Shown: positions 18,494-26,614 of the stretch, piece by piece
How positions within the stretch are numbered: the stretch's first letter is position 1
Layout of the letters: each line of letters begins with the position of its first letter
Source of the DNA: Stutzerimonas stutzeri
GTDB taxonomy: Bacteria; Pseudomonadota; Gammaproteobacteria; Pseudomonadales; Pseudomonadaceae
Assembly (NCBI RefSeq): GCF_038561965.1
Contig: NZ_CP139348.1
Span: forward strand, 806,001-870,000
Reading direction: 5' to 3'
Length of the DNA stretch: 64,000 bases
Translations under genes and position numbers: made by a program
Notes under the pieces: generated by a model
Database searches by the model: none
Told to the model about the DNA's origin: nothing
Seen by the model: the letters and a program-made list of their open reading frames with translations, nothing else

Positions 18494-19608
18494 GGCGTTT
18501 CCCTGCGAGCCGAAACGTTGGTCAGGCGCACGGTGGTGGAATAGACGTGGCGCTGAAATGCATCGGAGAAAGGCCCGAACGTCTGGCCGCCCAGGTTGTA
18601 GGTCTTGCTGGACTGGTAGCCCGGTGTGGGTTCGATGTTGCGCACCAGAAGGTGAACCTGAACCACTACGGTGTTGGTCAGTTGCGCAAGGCTGCAGGGT
18701 GTGGCGGATGTGCAGGTGGAGTCCGGGGCGCCATCGCCCCGGTTGGTCGGCGAGTTGCGGTTCAGCGCGCTGGCCCATTGCACGGCCTGGCTGTAGTCGA
18801 CTGCCGCTCCGGTATCGCTTAGGTTGTCGATGCCGAGGACGAAGCGCATCGCCTCGACGCCTTCGACCATCGGGACGGGGTCCTGCTGCTCCAGTGCGCC
18901 GCCGGCCAGGTCGAAGCTCGACTGCATCAACGTCGGGATACCGTCGCCAGCGGTTACTGCAAAGTTGCGGATGTAGTAGGCCGTGTTGAGGAAGCGACGC
19001 TTCTCCGCCGCGGCCGTGCAGTTGCGCCTGTGCAGCGTGAAGCCGCTGGTATCGAATACGTAGCGGGGTTCGCTCGCACAGTAGGATGTCTGCCAGTAGA
19101 GCCTGCCGTTGACGTCGACGTCGCAGTTGGCCGAGCCGGTCACGCAACCGGCTACGTGACGGACCAGCAGCACATCGCTGCCGGCAAGCGCCGAAGGCAT
19201 CGTGCTGGCGCAGTCGGTTGGTACGGCAGCGTACAGCTGGAGCGGAACGCCGATCAGGTTGGTCTTGTACTGTGCGTCCCAAGCCGAGTAGGGCGCGCAC
19301 GGAGCCGGGATTGCACTGGGGTAGTCGGACGGAGCACCGGCTGCGGTCAGGTCGTCGAATTCCGGCAGATAGCCATTCAGGAAACCGGCGTGCACCAGGT
19401 CATCGCGGAGCAGACGAATCGCCAGCCGGCCGTGTTCCATCTGGCTGTTGGTCTTGGCCAGCTCGCTGTTGCTGCGACTCATGTTCAGATACAGGCCCAA
19501 CGTGGCCGCGCTGAGTATCAGCGCGATGGTCATCGCCACCATCAGCTCGATCAGGCCGAAGCCTGCGCTGCCGTTACGGCCGGCATTGCTCCGCGGCAGA
19601 CGGTTCAT
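18490..19608 (-). CDS. pilW: PilW minor pilin
   Basis: Type IV pilus minor pilin of 372 residues. The leader ends in G and is followed by FGLIELMVAMTIALILSA, a prepilin peptidase site with Glu at +5. The long C-terminal region contains several Cys and a GIDNLSDTGAAVDYSQAVQW stretch seen in PilW. It overlaps the pilV end and the pilX start by four bases each, confirming operon structure. Confidence 0.88.
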   Translation of the reverse strand: MNRLPRSNAGRNGSAGFGLIELMVAMTIALILSAATLGLYLNMSRSNSELAKTNSQMEHGRLAIRLLRDDLVHAGFLNGYLPEFDDLTAAGAPSDYPSAIPAPCAPYSAWDAQYKTNLIGVPLQLYAAVPTDCASTMPSALAGSDVLLVRHVAGCVTGSANCDVDVNGRLYWQTSYCASEPRYVFDTSGFTLHRRNCTAAAEKRRFLNTAYYIRNFAVTAGDGIPTLMQSSFDLAGGALEQQDPVPMVEGVEAMRFVLGIDNLSDTGAAVDYSQAVQWASALNRNSPTNRGDGAPDSTCTSATPCSLAQLTNTVVVQVHLLVRNIEPTPGYQSSKTYNLGGQTFGPFSDAFQRHVYSTTVRLTNVSARRETP

Positions 19609-20165
19609 AGCGGCGCCACCCGTACGAGGGTGGTCACCACTCGCCGGCAGCGGTCGTTGCTGCATTGGCTGCCGGTCGCGCCATCGAATGCGTCTTTGCC
19701 GCAGGCTACGCTCGCGTTTGGCGCGGCCAGCGGGAGGGAGCCTTGCCAGGCGACCGTCAACAGATACTGATTGCTGCCCAGCGGCTCGATGCAGCCGCGC
19801 CCGCCGATCATGGCGCCGGCGAGGCCGCTGCTGGTGCTTTCGCTTGCGCCCTGAAGCGCCGCGCACCACATGGCGGAGTCCCGTTGCTGTTGCGTCGAGC
19901 TATTGGTGGGGCAGGTCATGCCGGCTCCCAGAGGGCTAGCGGTGCCCGTTACGTAACTTGCCGCTGCCGTGCGGTTGGCGGTGATGCGCGCTGCGATGTC
20001 GTCGAGCAACAGCAGGGCCTGCGAGCGCTGATAGGTCTCCATCTCTGATTGCTGCAGGCGTGCCTGCAGCGCCATCACGCCGAGCAGACCTACGGCAAGA
20101 ACGACCAATGTGACCAGTACTTCGATCAGGCTGATACCAGCCTGGCGGCCGCTCCCCGTTCCCAT
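19605..20165 (-). CDS. pilV: PilV minor pilin
   Basis: Type IV pilus minor pilin of about 186 residues. The leader MGTGSGRQAG is followed by ISLIEVLVTLVVLAVGLLG, the prepilin motif with Glu at +5, and then a Cys-containing C-terminal domain. ATG 20165 is chosen; an in-frame GTG at 20177 overlapping the upstream pilin stop is the alternative and would only lengthen the leader. It is coupled to pilW. Confidence 0.87.
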   Translation of the reverse strand: MGTGSGRQAGISLIEVLVTLVVLAVGLLGVMALQARLQQSEMETYQRSQALLLLDDIAARITANRTAAASYVTGTASPLGAGMTCPTNSSTQQQRDSAMWCAALQGASESTSSGLAGAMIGGRGCIEPLGSNQYLLTVAWQGSLPLAAPNASVACGKDAFDGATGSQCSNDRCRRVVTTLVRVAPL

Positions 20166-20170
20166 GGTGT

Positions 20171-20563
20171 TCACCACTTGTCCGCCGGAGTCTTCGTTCC
20201 CTCGTTGTCGAGGGTCAGGTTACCGTCGCTGGCCTGGCTGCCAACGGCCGTGAACGTAATCAGGTAGGAGGGCACCGTGCCGCTGCCGACGGTGACGGCA
20301 AAGCTGTAGTGAGGGCTCACTTCGCTGGAGAGGCTGAAACCACTGGCGGTAAGCGCCGGGGTATCGGCATAGGATCGGTTGGCGAGCAGGAAATGCTGCT
20401 GACGGTTGGCGATGTCCAACATCTGCGCCTGCGCCGCGGTACGGTTACTGCGGACGACGTACTGGCGATAGTTCGGCAGCGCGATGGAGGCAAGAATGCC
20501 AATGATGACCACCACGATCATCACTTCGATCAGTGTGAAACCACGTGCCAAATGTCGAGCCAC
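20171..20563 (-). CDS. pilE: PilE-type minor pilin
   Basis: Type IV prepilin of 130 residues, first gene of the operon. The GTG at 20563 has a strong GGAGAAG ribosome-binding site and gives the short leader VARHLARG followed by [20 protein letters not shown]. The open frame runs back to 20611 but lacks such a site. The body [18 protein letters not shown] and [13 protein letters not shown] is typical of PilE minor pilins. It probably acts with PilV, PilW, PilX and FimT to prime the pilus and carry PilY1. Confidence 0.88.
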   Translation of the reverse strand: MARHLARGFTLIEVMIVVVIIGILASIALPNYRQYVVRSNRTAAQAQMLDIANRQQHFLLANRSYADTPALTASGFSLSSEVSPHYSFAVTVGSGTVPSYLITFTAVGSQASDGNLTLDNEGTKTPADKW

Positions 20564-20875
20564 TGTACTTCTCCAACGGGGTGCGAATGCATTGAGAGCG
20601 CCCACAGCCATCCGTTGGCTTAGCCTTCACGTTGATGTGTGATGGCTAAGCGATATTATAGTGACTCTATGTTCAAAGATAGACTGGTTGGTCACTTGTG
20701 GTGACGTGAGCAAGGAGCCGCCTGGTGCCGCGGCGGGCTGGATCGGGTCGTGCGGGTGGCAGAAAACGAGAGCCGTTGCGTCTAGCGCGGGCGGTGGGGC
20801 TGGTTGGCTGCTATTGGAGAGTGATCGGTGGCGTTGCGCCACCGATCACTCGACCGACCTCGAGGCGGTCGCGCT
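20564..20875. other. 312-base gap: pilin operon promoter region and nirN-side hairpin
   Basis: On the minus strand a good -10 hexamer TATAAT lies at 20660-20655, about 95 bases upstream of pilE; no matching -35 box is clear, so a regulated promoter is likely. The nirN-proximal end holds a 14-bp hairpin, listed separately. No gene is seen. Confidence 0.5.
20820..20850 (-). terminator. Hairpin downstream of nirN
   Basis: AGTGATCGGTGGCG and CGCCACCGATCACT form a perfect 14-bp stem around TTG, 26 bases after the nirN stop. No T-run follows on the minus strand, but the strength of the stem suggests the end of the nirJEN transcript. Confidence 0.65.
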
Positions 20876-22399
20876 CTAGTGCGAAGTACCTTCGGCAAAT
20901 TCGATCTTGTTGCCGACGTTGTACTTGCCGGAGGGCTTGTTCATCGGGATGCGTTTAATTTCTTCCAGGGTGTTGGCGTCGTAGACGATCAGTGCGCCGT
21001 CGGTGTCCCAGACGCTGAGCAGGGCGTAGCGGCCGTCGTTGGTGAACTCGACGTGGGCGGCGTTCTTGCCTGGCATCGGGCGCAGCGTGTGGGCGACCTC
21101 CAGGGTCTGCTTGTCGATCAGGTGCACGGCGTCGTTGTTCGGGCCGAAGAACACGTCGGTCCAGGCATAGGGCGAATTGGCCTGGCTGCGCATGAAGAAG
21201 CCCGGGCCTTCAGTGGGGATCTCCTTGATCAGCTTCCAGGTTTCCAGGTCCAGCACCGAGATCAGCCCCTTGCTGACGTTCGGGGTGGCGAATACCCACT
21301 TGCCGTCGCGCTTCCAGTAGATCCCCGAGCCCAGATGCGGCATGCCCGGCAGCGGGATGTCGGTCACCGCTTTGCCACTGTCGAGGTCGATGACTTGGCC
21401 GCCGTGGGCCTTGCGCGAGGTGGCGAGCAGGTAACGGTAATCCGGGGTGAAGGAGAAATCGTCGAGATAGTCGATCGCCTTGATCCGTCGCGGTTCGAAG
21501 GTCGGCTCGCCGGCATAGGACAGTTCCCAGGCTTCCTGCACGTCTTTCAGCGCGACCACGAAGCTGTTGCGCGGCGGTGCGGTATACACGGCGCTGACCC
21601 GTGACGGGGTGCCGTCCTGGCCGACGGTCGGGATGTGCTTGATCAGCGACAGGTCGCGGGCGTCGAGCAACACCAGATTGCCCGGCAGGTAGTTGCCCAC
21701 CAGCACCCAGCGACCATCGTTGCTGACAGCCAGGTTGCGCGTGTTCAGCCCGGCGCGTACCTCGGCGAGCATGGTCAGGTTGTGCAGGTCATAGACGCTG
21801 ACCCAGCCGTCACGGGAGGCGAAGTAGACGAAGCGGCCGTCGGGGGAGAACTTCGGCCCGCCGTGCAGGGCGAAGTGCGACTGGAAGTTGGCCAGTTCCT
21901 CGAAGCGATCGCCATCGAGAACCCTGACGTGGTGATTGCCTGCCTCCACCACAACGAACAGGTTACGCGGGTCGGCGCCATGTTGCGGCGTGCTCGGCAG
22001 CGTGGCGACGTCATTGAGGATGCGGTGGCTGGCGCGGATTTCGGCATCGCTCCAGGTCGGCGGTACGGCAGATGGCTGGTAGAGGTAGTCGACCAGTTCG
22101 CTGATCTGCGCTTCGTTCAGCACGCTGGAATAGGCAGCCATCTGGCTCGCCGGGCGGCCGTCGCGGATCACCGCATGGGCTTCGGCTGGCTTGATGCGAC
22201 TGAGGCTTTCCGGCAACAGTGCCGGCCCGGCACCACCGAGGCGGTTGACACCGTGGCAGCCCTGGCAGTGCTGCTCATAGAGGGCCTGGCTATCGGCCGC
22301 TGGTGTCGCAGCGGCAGCCCGCGGAATGGCCAGGTCAAGGGCGACGAAGGTGGCCGCTGGCAGCGCAGCGGCCAGCAGCAGGGCGGGTATCAGTTGCAT
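20876..22399 (-). CDS. nirN: NirN, dihydro-heme d1 dehydrogenase (c-type cytochrome)
   Basis: Periplasmic cytochrome related to NirS that performs the last step of heme d1 synthesis, introducing the acrylate double bond of dihydro-d1. The 507-residue protein has a signal peptide (1-30), a cytochrome c domain with CQGCH near residue 46, and a C-terminal eight-bladed propeller like the d1 domain of NirS (GGPKFSPDGRFVYFASRDGW). The start overlaps the end of nirE by 10 bases. It is the last gene of nirJEN. Confidence 0.93.
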   Translation of the reverse strand: MQLIPALLLAAALPAATFVALDLAIPRAAAATPAADSQALYEQHCQGCHGVNRLGGAGPALLPESLSRIKPAEAHAVIRDGRPASQMAAYSSVLNEAQISELVDYLYQPSAVPPTWSDAEIRASHRILNDVATLPSTPQHGADPRNLFVVVEAGNHHVRVLDGDRFEELANFQSHFALHGGPKFSPDGRFVYFASRDGWVSVYDLHNLTMLAEVRAGLNTRNLAVSNDGRWVLVGNYLPGNLVLLDARDLSLIKHIPTVGQDGTPSRVSAVYTAPPRNSFVVALKDVQEAWELSYAGEPTFEPRRIKAIDYLDDFSFTPDYRYLLATSRKAHGGQVIDLDSGKAVTDIPLPGMPHLGSGIYWKRDGKWVFATPNVSKGLISVLDLETWKLIKEIPTEGPGFFMRSQANSPYAWTDVFFGPNNDAVHLIDKQTLEVAHTLRPMPGKNAAHVEFTNDGRYALLSVWDTDGALIVYDANTLEEIKRIPMNKPSGKYNVGNKIEFAEGTSH

Positions 22400-23226
22400 A
22401 CGGCCTCCGTTTGCGGGGCTGAATCCCCGTGCAGGCGCGCCGGGTGCTGGACCTGGCGATCGGCGAACAGGTCAACCACCCGGCCGATCACGGTCAGGGT
22501 CGGCGGCGTGAGGTGTTGCTCGTCGGCCATGCTCGGCAGCTGCCGCAGCGTGCAGCGCACCACTTGCTGATTCTCACGAGTGCCGTTGCCGATCAGCGCA
22601 GCTGGGGTATCCACTGGCAGGCCGGCGGAGATCAGGTTGCGCGAGATTTCACCGAGGCTGGCCAGGCCCATGTAGAACACCAGTGTCTGGCCACCCTGGG
22701 CCAGGGCATCCCATGGCAGGTGCAGCTCGCCGTTGGTCTGCAGATGGCCGGTGATGAACTGGCAGGAATGCGCCAGATCGCGGTGCGTCAGCGGGATGCC
22801 GGCATAGGCGCTGCAGCCGGCCGCAGCGGTGATGCCCGGCACCACCTGGCAGTCGATGCCGCGCTGCAGCAGGAACTCCAGCTCCTCGGCACCGCGGCCG
22901 AAGATGAACGGGTCGCCACCCTTGAGCCGCACCACGCGCTTGTTCTGCACGGCCAGGTCGGCCAGCAGTTGGTTGATCTCCGGCTGCGGCAGGCTGTGGT
23001 AGCCGCTGCTCTTGCCTACGTAGTGACGGCTGCAGCGTGCCGGCAGCAGTTCCATCAGTCCCTCGCTGACCAGACGGTCGTAAACCACCGCGTCGGCTTG
23101 TTGCAGCAGGCTCCAGGCGCGCAGGGTCAGCAGGCCGGGGTCGCCGGGGCCAGCACCAACCAGGGCGACTTCGCCGGGGGCAAACGCGGCGCTCAGCGAA
23201 GCGGGAAATGTGAGTGGCTGGTCCAT
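22390..23226 (-). CDS. nirE: NirE, uroporphyrinogen-III C-methyltransferase
   Basis: SAM-dependent methyltransferase making precorrin-2 from uroporphyrinogen III, the first dedicated step to heme d1. Family motifs are VGAGPGDPGLLTLRA near the N-terminus, VVYDRLVS, RLKGGDPFIFGRGAEE and the VVPGITAAAGCSAYAGIPLTHR region. The start at 23226 has AGGAGCA upstream and gives 278 residues; a longer in-frame start at 23247 lacks such a site. It lies between nirJ and nirN. Confidence 0.94.
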   Translation of the reverse strand: MDQPLTFPASLSAAFAPGEVALVGAGPGDPGLLTLRAWSLLQQADAVVYDRLVSEGLMELLPARCSRHYVGKSSGYHSLPQPEINQLLADLAVQNKRVVRLKGGDPFIFGRGAEELEFLLQRGIDCQVVPGITAAAGCSAYAGIPLTHRDLAHSCQFITGHLQTNGELHLPWDALAQGGQTLVFYMGLASLGEISRNLISAGLPVDTPAALIGNGTRENQQVVRCTLRQLPSMADEQHLTPPTLTVIGRVVDLFADRQVQHPARLHGDSAPQTEAVCN

Positions 23227-23295
23227 GCGGTGCTCCTGAATTCTCATCGGGCTTACGGAGTGCTTGCTGCGGCGCTTGCTGGCCGCTTCGAATGA

Positions 23296-24477
23296 TTAGA
23301 TGGCGATGCTGGGGATGCGCTCGGCGGCTGGCCGGCCGATTTCCTCGTCGGTGAGGTAGCAGCCGGGGTCTTCGGCCCACAGATCGCCCTCTGCCCAGGC
23401 GCGGGTACGGGTGTTGCCATTGCAGATCTCCAGCCAACGGCAATCGGCACAGCGACCAGTGACCGCACGCGGGTGCTGGCGTAGCTCCTGCAGCAGCGGG
23501 GCGGGCTCGTTCAGCCAGATGTCGCTGAAGTGCTGCCGGCGCACGTTGCCGACGGTGTGCTGCCACCAGTAAGTGTCGGGGTGCACGTCACCGATGTTGT
23601 CGATGTTGGCGATACCGCTGCCCGAGGAGTTGCCGCCCCAGGCGCGAAGCATGCTTTCCAGGCGGTCACGGTGCTCCGGCAGGCGCTCTTCGGCCCACTG
23701 CAGCAGGAGAACCGCGTCGGCGTCGTTGTTGCCGCTTACGAAGTCGGTCTCGCGGCCGTGCTGCACATCGTCCCAGGCCTGGTCGAACAGCTGATGCATG
23801 GCGTCGCGGGTCATCTGGTGGTGGGCGTCGGCCTTGCGGCTGCGTTTGCCGCGGCCGCTGTAGTTGAGGTGCGAGAGGTAGAACTTCTGCACGTCATGTT
23901 CGCGCATCAGCGCCAGCAGGGCCGGCAGCTGCGGGTAGTTATTCTGGGTCAGGGTGGTGCGCAGGCCGACGCGGATGTCGCGCTGGCGGCACAGGTCGAT
24001 GGCGTGCATGGAGGCGGCGAAACTGCCCTTGAGCTGGCGCCAGTCGTCGTGCACCGCTTCCAGGCCATCGATGCTGATGCCGACGTAGTCGAACTGCGCC
24101 GCGGCGATACGCTCGATGTTGCTCTCGTCGATCAGCGTGCCGTTGGTCGACAGGGCGACGAAGAAGCCCTTGTCGCGGGCGTAATCGGCAAGCTGGAAGA
24201 TGTCGGCTCGCAGCAGCGGCTCACCGCCGGAGAGGATCAACACGCGAACGCCTGCTTCGTGCAGCTCATCGATGACCTTCAACGCCTCGTCGGTGTCCAG
24301 CTCGTCGCGAAATTCGCTGTCGGCGGAGGTGGCGTAGCAGTGTTTGCAGGTCAGGTTGCAGCGCCGTAGCAGGTTCCAGATCACCACGGGTGGGCGCTTG
24401 CCGCTGGCGCTGCGGGCGCCGAGTACCGCTGTGGCCGGTTGGGCCAGGGCGCGCAGGTAATGGCTTATTCTCAACAT
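23296..24477 (-). CDS. nirJ: NirJ, radical SAM enzyme of heme d1 synthesis
   Basis: Radical SAM protein that replaces porphyrin propionate side chains during heme d1 formation. The cluster motif CNLTCKHC is near residue 39 and ILSGGEPLLR near 80. A C-terminal SPASM-like region has Cys residues (GRCADCRWLEIC). It is 393 residues long. A GCGGAG site precedes the ATG. A DNR-like box lies about 100 bases upstream, so nirJEN may form its own transcript, separated from nirP by 168 bases. Confidence 0.93.
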   Translation of the reverse strand: MLRISHYLRALAQPATAVLGARSASGKRPPVVIWNLLRRCNLTCKHCYATSADSEFRDELDTDEALKVIDELHEAGVRVLILSGGEPLLRADIFQLADYARDKGFFVALSTNGTLIDESNIERIAAAQFDYVGISIDGLEAVHDDWRQLKGSFAASMHAIDLCRQRDIRVGLRTTLTQNNYPQLPALLALMREHDVQKFYLSHLNYSGRGKRSRKADAHHQMTRDAMHQLFDQAWDDVQHGRETDFVSGNNDADAVLLLQWAEERLPEHRDRLESMLRAWGGNSSGSGIANIDNIGDVHPDTYWWQHTVGNVRRQHFSDIWLNEPAPLLQELRQHPRAVTGRCADCRWLEICNGNTRTRAWAEGDLWAEDPGCYLTDEEIGRPAAERIPSIAI

Positions 24478-24573
24478 GGGGCGACTCCGCTTCTGCAGCG
24501 TATCTCACCGGGCGCGCCGTGTCGGGCGCCCGTTCCTTGGGCAGCAGGATCACTGAGCGGGATAGGGCTGGCC

Positions 24574-24587
24574 TTGATCGGAAACAA
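24574..24587 (-). promoter_or_regulatory. Possible FNR/DNR box upstream of nirJ
   Basis: On the plus strand TTGATCGGAAACAA: one perfect half and one weak half (9 of 10 positions with AACAA for ATCAA). Centre 24580.5 would place a start near 24539, 62 bases before nirJ. It is less convincing than the nos, nir and nor boxes. Confidence 0.5.
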
Positions 24588-24645
24588 TAAAAGGCGCGGG
24601 GCATGGCTGACCGCCTCGTCAGCTTCTTTGCCGGGGTACCGTTGG

Positions 24646-24894
24646 TCAGAGCAGGGTTAGCAGCACGCCGAGCACCAGCACCAGCGGCCAGGCGAGCAGT
24701 AGCAGGCGCCACGCCCGCGGGGCATGACGCAACTCCATGAAACCATCGGTGATCAGCCAGGCCTTGCCGAACGCCGTGAGCAGAACCGCTGCGGTCAATG
24801 CCAACGTGGCGCCGGCATTGCCCAGCAGGACAGTGGAAACCGATAGCAGGGCCAGGCCGAGCCAGCAGGCCACCAGAACCTTCGAAGCAGACAT
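24646..24894 (-). CDS. nirP: NirP, NorF-like small membrane protein
   Basis: 82-residue protein with three hydrophobic helices and the central motif ITDGFMELRHAPRAWRLLL, matching the cytochrome c oxidase subunit IV-like/NorF family. In other denitrifiers norEF lie with the nor genes, and here the pair nirO-nirP lies with nirQ. The role is accessory to NO reductase, probably in the membrane. The gene begins 3 bases after nirO stops. Confidence 0.85.
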   Translation of the reverse strand: MSASKVLVACWLGLALLSVSTVLLGNAGATLALTAAVLLTAFGKAWLITDGFMELRHAPRAWRLLLLAWPLVLVLGVLLTLL

Positions 24895-24897
24895 GAC

Positions 24898-25485
24898 TTA
24901 CCTCAGCACGTAGACCAGCGGGAACAGCAGCACCCAGACCATATCCACCATGTGCCAATAGAGCACCCCGGACTCCAGCCCGCTGTGGTTGTCGGGGCCG
25001 TAGGCGCCGCGCCGACAGTGCACAGCCAGCCAGGCGAGGATCACCATGCCCAGCAGCACATGCAGGAAATGAAAGCCCGTCAGAATCCAGTACAGGGTGA
25101 AGAAGGTGTTGTGTTCCATGCCCAGGCCGAGCCCGGCCAGATGGCTGTACTCGTTGAGCTTGAGCGCCACATAGACGCAGGACGATCCCAGCGCGGCAAG
25201 CAATAGCAGCGCGGCGCGTCCGGATCGGGCCTGGCGCACCTGCTCCACCGCCAGCGCAGCGAACAGGCCCGAGGTCAGCAGGCTCAGGGTCAGTGCCAGA
25301 CCGATGGAACTGTCCAGTGACGCGCGGCTTTCATTGAATTGCTCGGGGTAGAGCATCTGTGCAACCGCGAACGCCAGGATCAGGATGGCAAAGACGGTCA
25401 GCTCGGCAAGGATAAAGAACCACATCGCCAGATCGCCCGGCAGGCGCCGGACGTGACTGGCTATGGTTTCAGCCGAAGTGGACAT
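24898..25485 (-). CDS. nirO: NirO, cytochrome c oxidase subunit III-like (NorE) protein
   Basis: Membrane protein of 195 residues with about five helices, homologous to subunit III of heme-copper oxidases (GFHFLHVLLGM, ESGVLYWHMVDMVWVLLFPL). The family member NorE supports NO reductase activity in vivo but is not a catalytic subunit. The start overlaps nirQ by 17 bases, giving an operon nirQ-nirO-nirP. Confidence 0.9.
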   Translation of the reverse strand: MSTSAETIASHVRRLPGDLAMWFFILAELTVFAILILAFAVAQMLYPEQFNESRASLDSSIGLALTLSLLTSGLFAALAVEQVRQARSGRAALLLLAALGSSCVYVALKLNEYSHLAGLGLGMEHNTFFTLYWILTGFHFLHVLLGMVILAWLAVHCRRGAYGPDNHSGLESGVLYWHMVDMVWVLLFPLVYVLR

Positions 25486-26281
25486 CGACCACGTCCATCA
25501 GCGCGGCGACCGTCTGCGGGTCATCCGACAGCGGTTCGGCGAGACACGCCAGGCAGGCCTGGCGCGGGGTCATGCCGGAGCGGATCATCCGCGCAGTGAA
25601 GATCAGCAGGCGGGTCGAGGCGACTTCTTCCAGGTCGTGCTGCTCCAGCCGGCGCAGCGCCTGGCCGAGCTTGACTACCTGTGCGGCAAGCGCGGCATCC
25701 ACCTGCGCCTCGTTGACCACGATGCGCTCTTCCTCGATGGCTGGCGGATAATCGAAGCGCATCGCCACGAAGCGCTGGCGGGTGCTGGGCTTCATGCCCT
25801 TGAGCAGGTTCTGGTAGCCGGGGTTGTACGACACCACCAGCATGAAGCCCGGCGGCGCCTTGAGCGCTTCGGCGGTGCGCTCGATGAACAGCTCGCGGCG
25901 ATCGTCGGCCAGCGGGTGCAGCACCACCGCGGTGTCCTGCCGTGCTTCCACCACTTCGTCCAGATAGCAGATGCCACCTTCGCGCACGGCGCGAGTCAGC
26001 GGGCCGTCCTGCCACCAGGTGCCCTGGGCGCCGATCAGATGGCGGCCGACCAGGTCGGCAGCGGACAGGTCATCGTGACAGGCCACGGTGTACAGCGGCA
26101 GGTTCAGACGATGCGCCATATGCTGCACGAAACGGGTCTTGCCGCAGCCGGTCGGGCCCTTGATCAGCACGGGCATGCCGTGCTGCCAGGCCTGTTCGAA
26201 CAACTGCTCCTCGTTGCCGAGCGGTTGATAGAAGGGCGCGTCAGGCGTGCCGGCGGCAGTCGGGATTTCAATCGCATTCAC
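25469..26281 (-). CDS. nirQ: NirQ, MoxR-type AAA+ ATPase activating nitrite and NO reductases
   Basis: Cytoplasmic AAA+ protein of the NorQ/CbbQ group that, with a VWA partner (NorD, encoded 10 kb away), activates the reductases after assembly. The Walker A motif GPTGCGKT is near residue 45, Walker B CYLDEVVEA follows, and NPGYQNLLKGMK is a sensor-1-like motif. GTG 26281 has GAGG nine bases upstream and is chosen; GTG 26296 would add five residues. It is divergent from nirS with separate DNR boxes for each. Confidence 0.93.
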   Translation of the reverse strand: MNAIEIPTAAGTPDAPFYQPLGNEEQLFEQAWQHGMPVLIKGPTGCGKTRFVQHMAHRLNLPLYTVACHDDLSAADLVGRHLIGAQGTWWQDGPLTRAVREGGICYLDEVVEARQDTAVVLHPLADDRRELFIERTAEALKAPPGFMLVVSYNPGYQNLLKGMKPSTRQRFVAMRFDYPPAIEEERIVVNEAQVDAALAAQVVKLGQALRRLEQHDLEEVASTRLLIFTARMIRSGMTPRQACLACLAEPLSDDPQTVAALMDVVDVHFG

Positions 26282-26369
26282 AGGCAAGTACCTCACGGCA
26301 GCAGTTGGTTATTTCCATCGCCAAGCTACCGACCCCTCCGAACCCTCTCAAGCCATCCGCCGGCAAAGC

Positions 26370-26383
26370 TTGATTGCGATCAA
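26370..26383 (-). promoter_or_regulatory. FNR/DNR box for nirQOP
   Basis: TTGATTGCGATCAA on the plus strand is a perfect inverted-repeat match. Centre 26376.5 puts the nirQ start site near 26335, about 54 bases before the GTG. It is distinct from the nirS box 107 bases away. Confidence 0.88.
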
Positions 26384-26483
26384 GTCCCGGCTCGGATGGC
26401 GTGCGAACCAAGCCCGGCGCCAGGCGAATCGACCTTTGCAGCCCGCGACAAGGCGTCACGCTAAGGGGGGGTGGGGGCCTCTC

Positions 26484-26497
26484 TTGATTGCCGTCAA
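26484..26497 (+). promoter_or_regulatory. FNR/DNR box for nirS
   Basis: TTGATTGCCGTCAA, 9 of 10 consensus positions. Centre 26490.5 gives a start near 26532, with TAGCAT around 26521-26526 as a -10 candidate and an 83-base leader to the nirS ATG. Confidence 0.88.
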
Positions 26498-26614
26498 GCG
26501 CCTTCGCAGCGGCGCTCTCATAGCATCCAAGTCGCAAAAAGAAGAAGTCCCCGGGAACTGCCACACCGCCGTAACTAGCAGGAGTCGCCAGGTGCGCTCC
26601 CATAGGAGAGAAGG

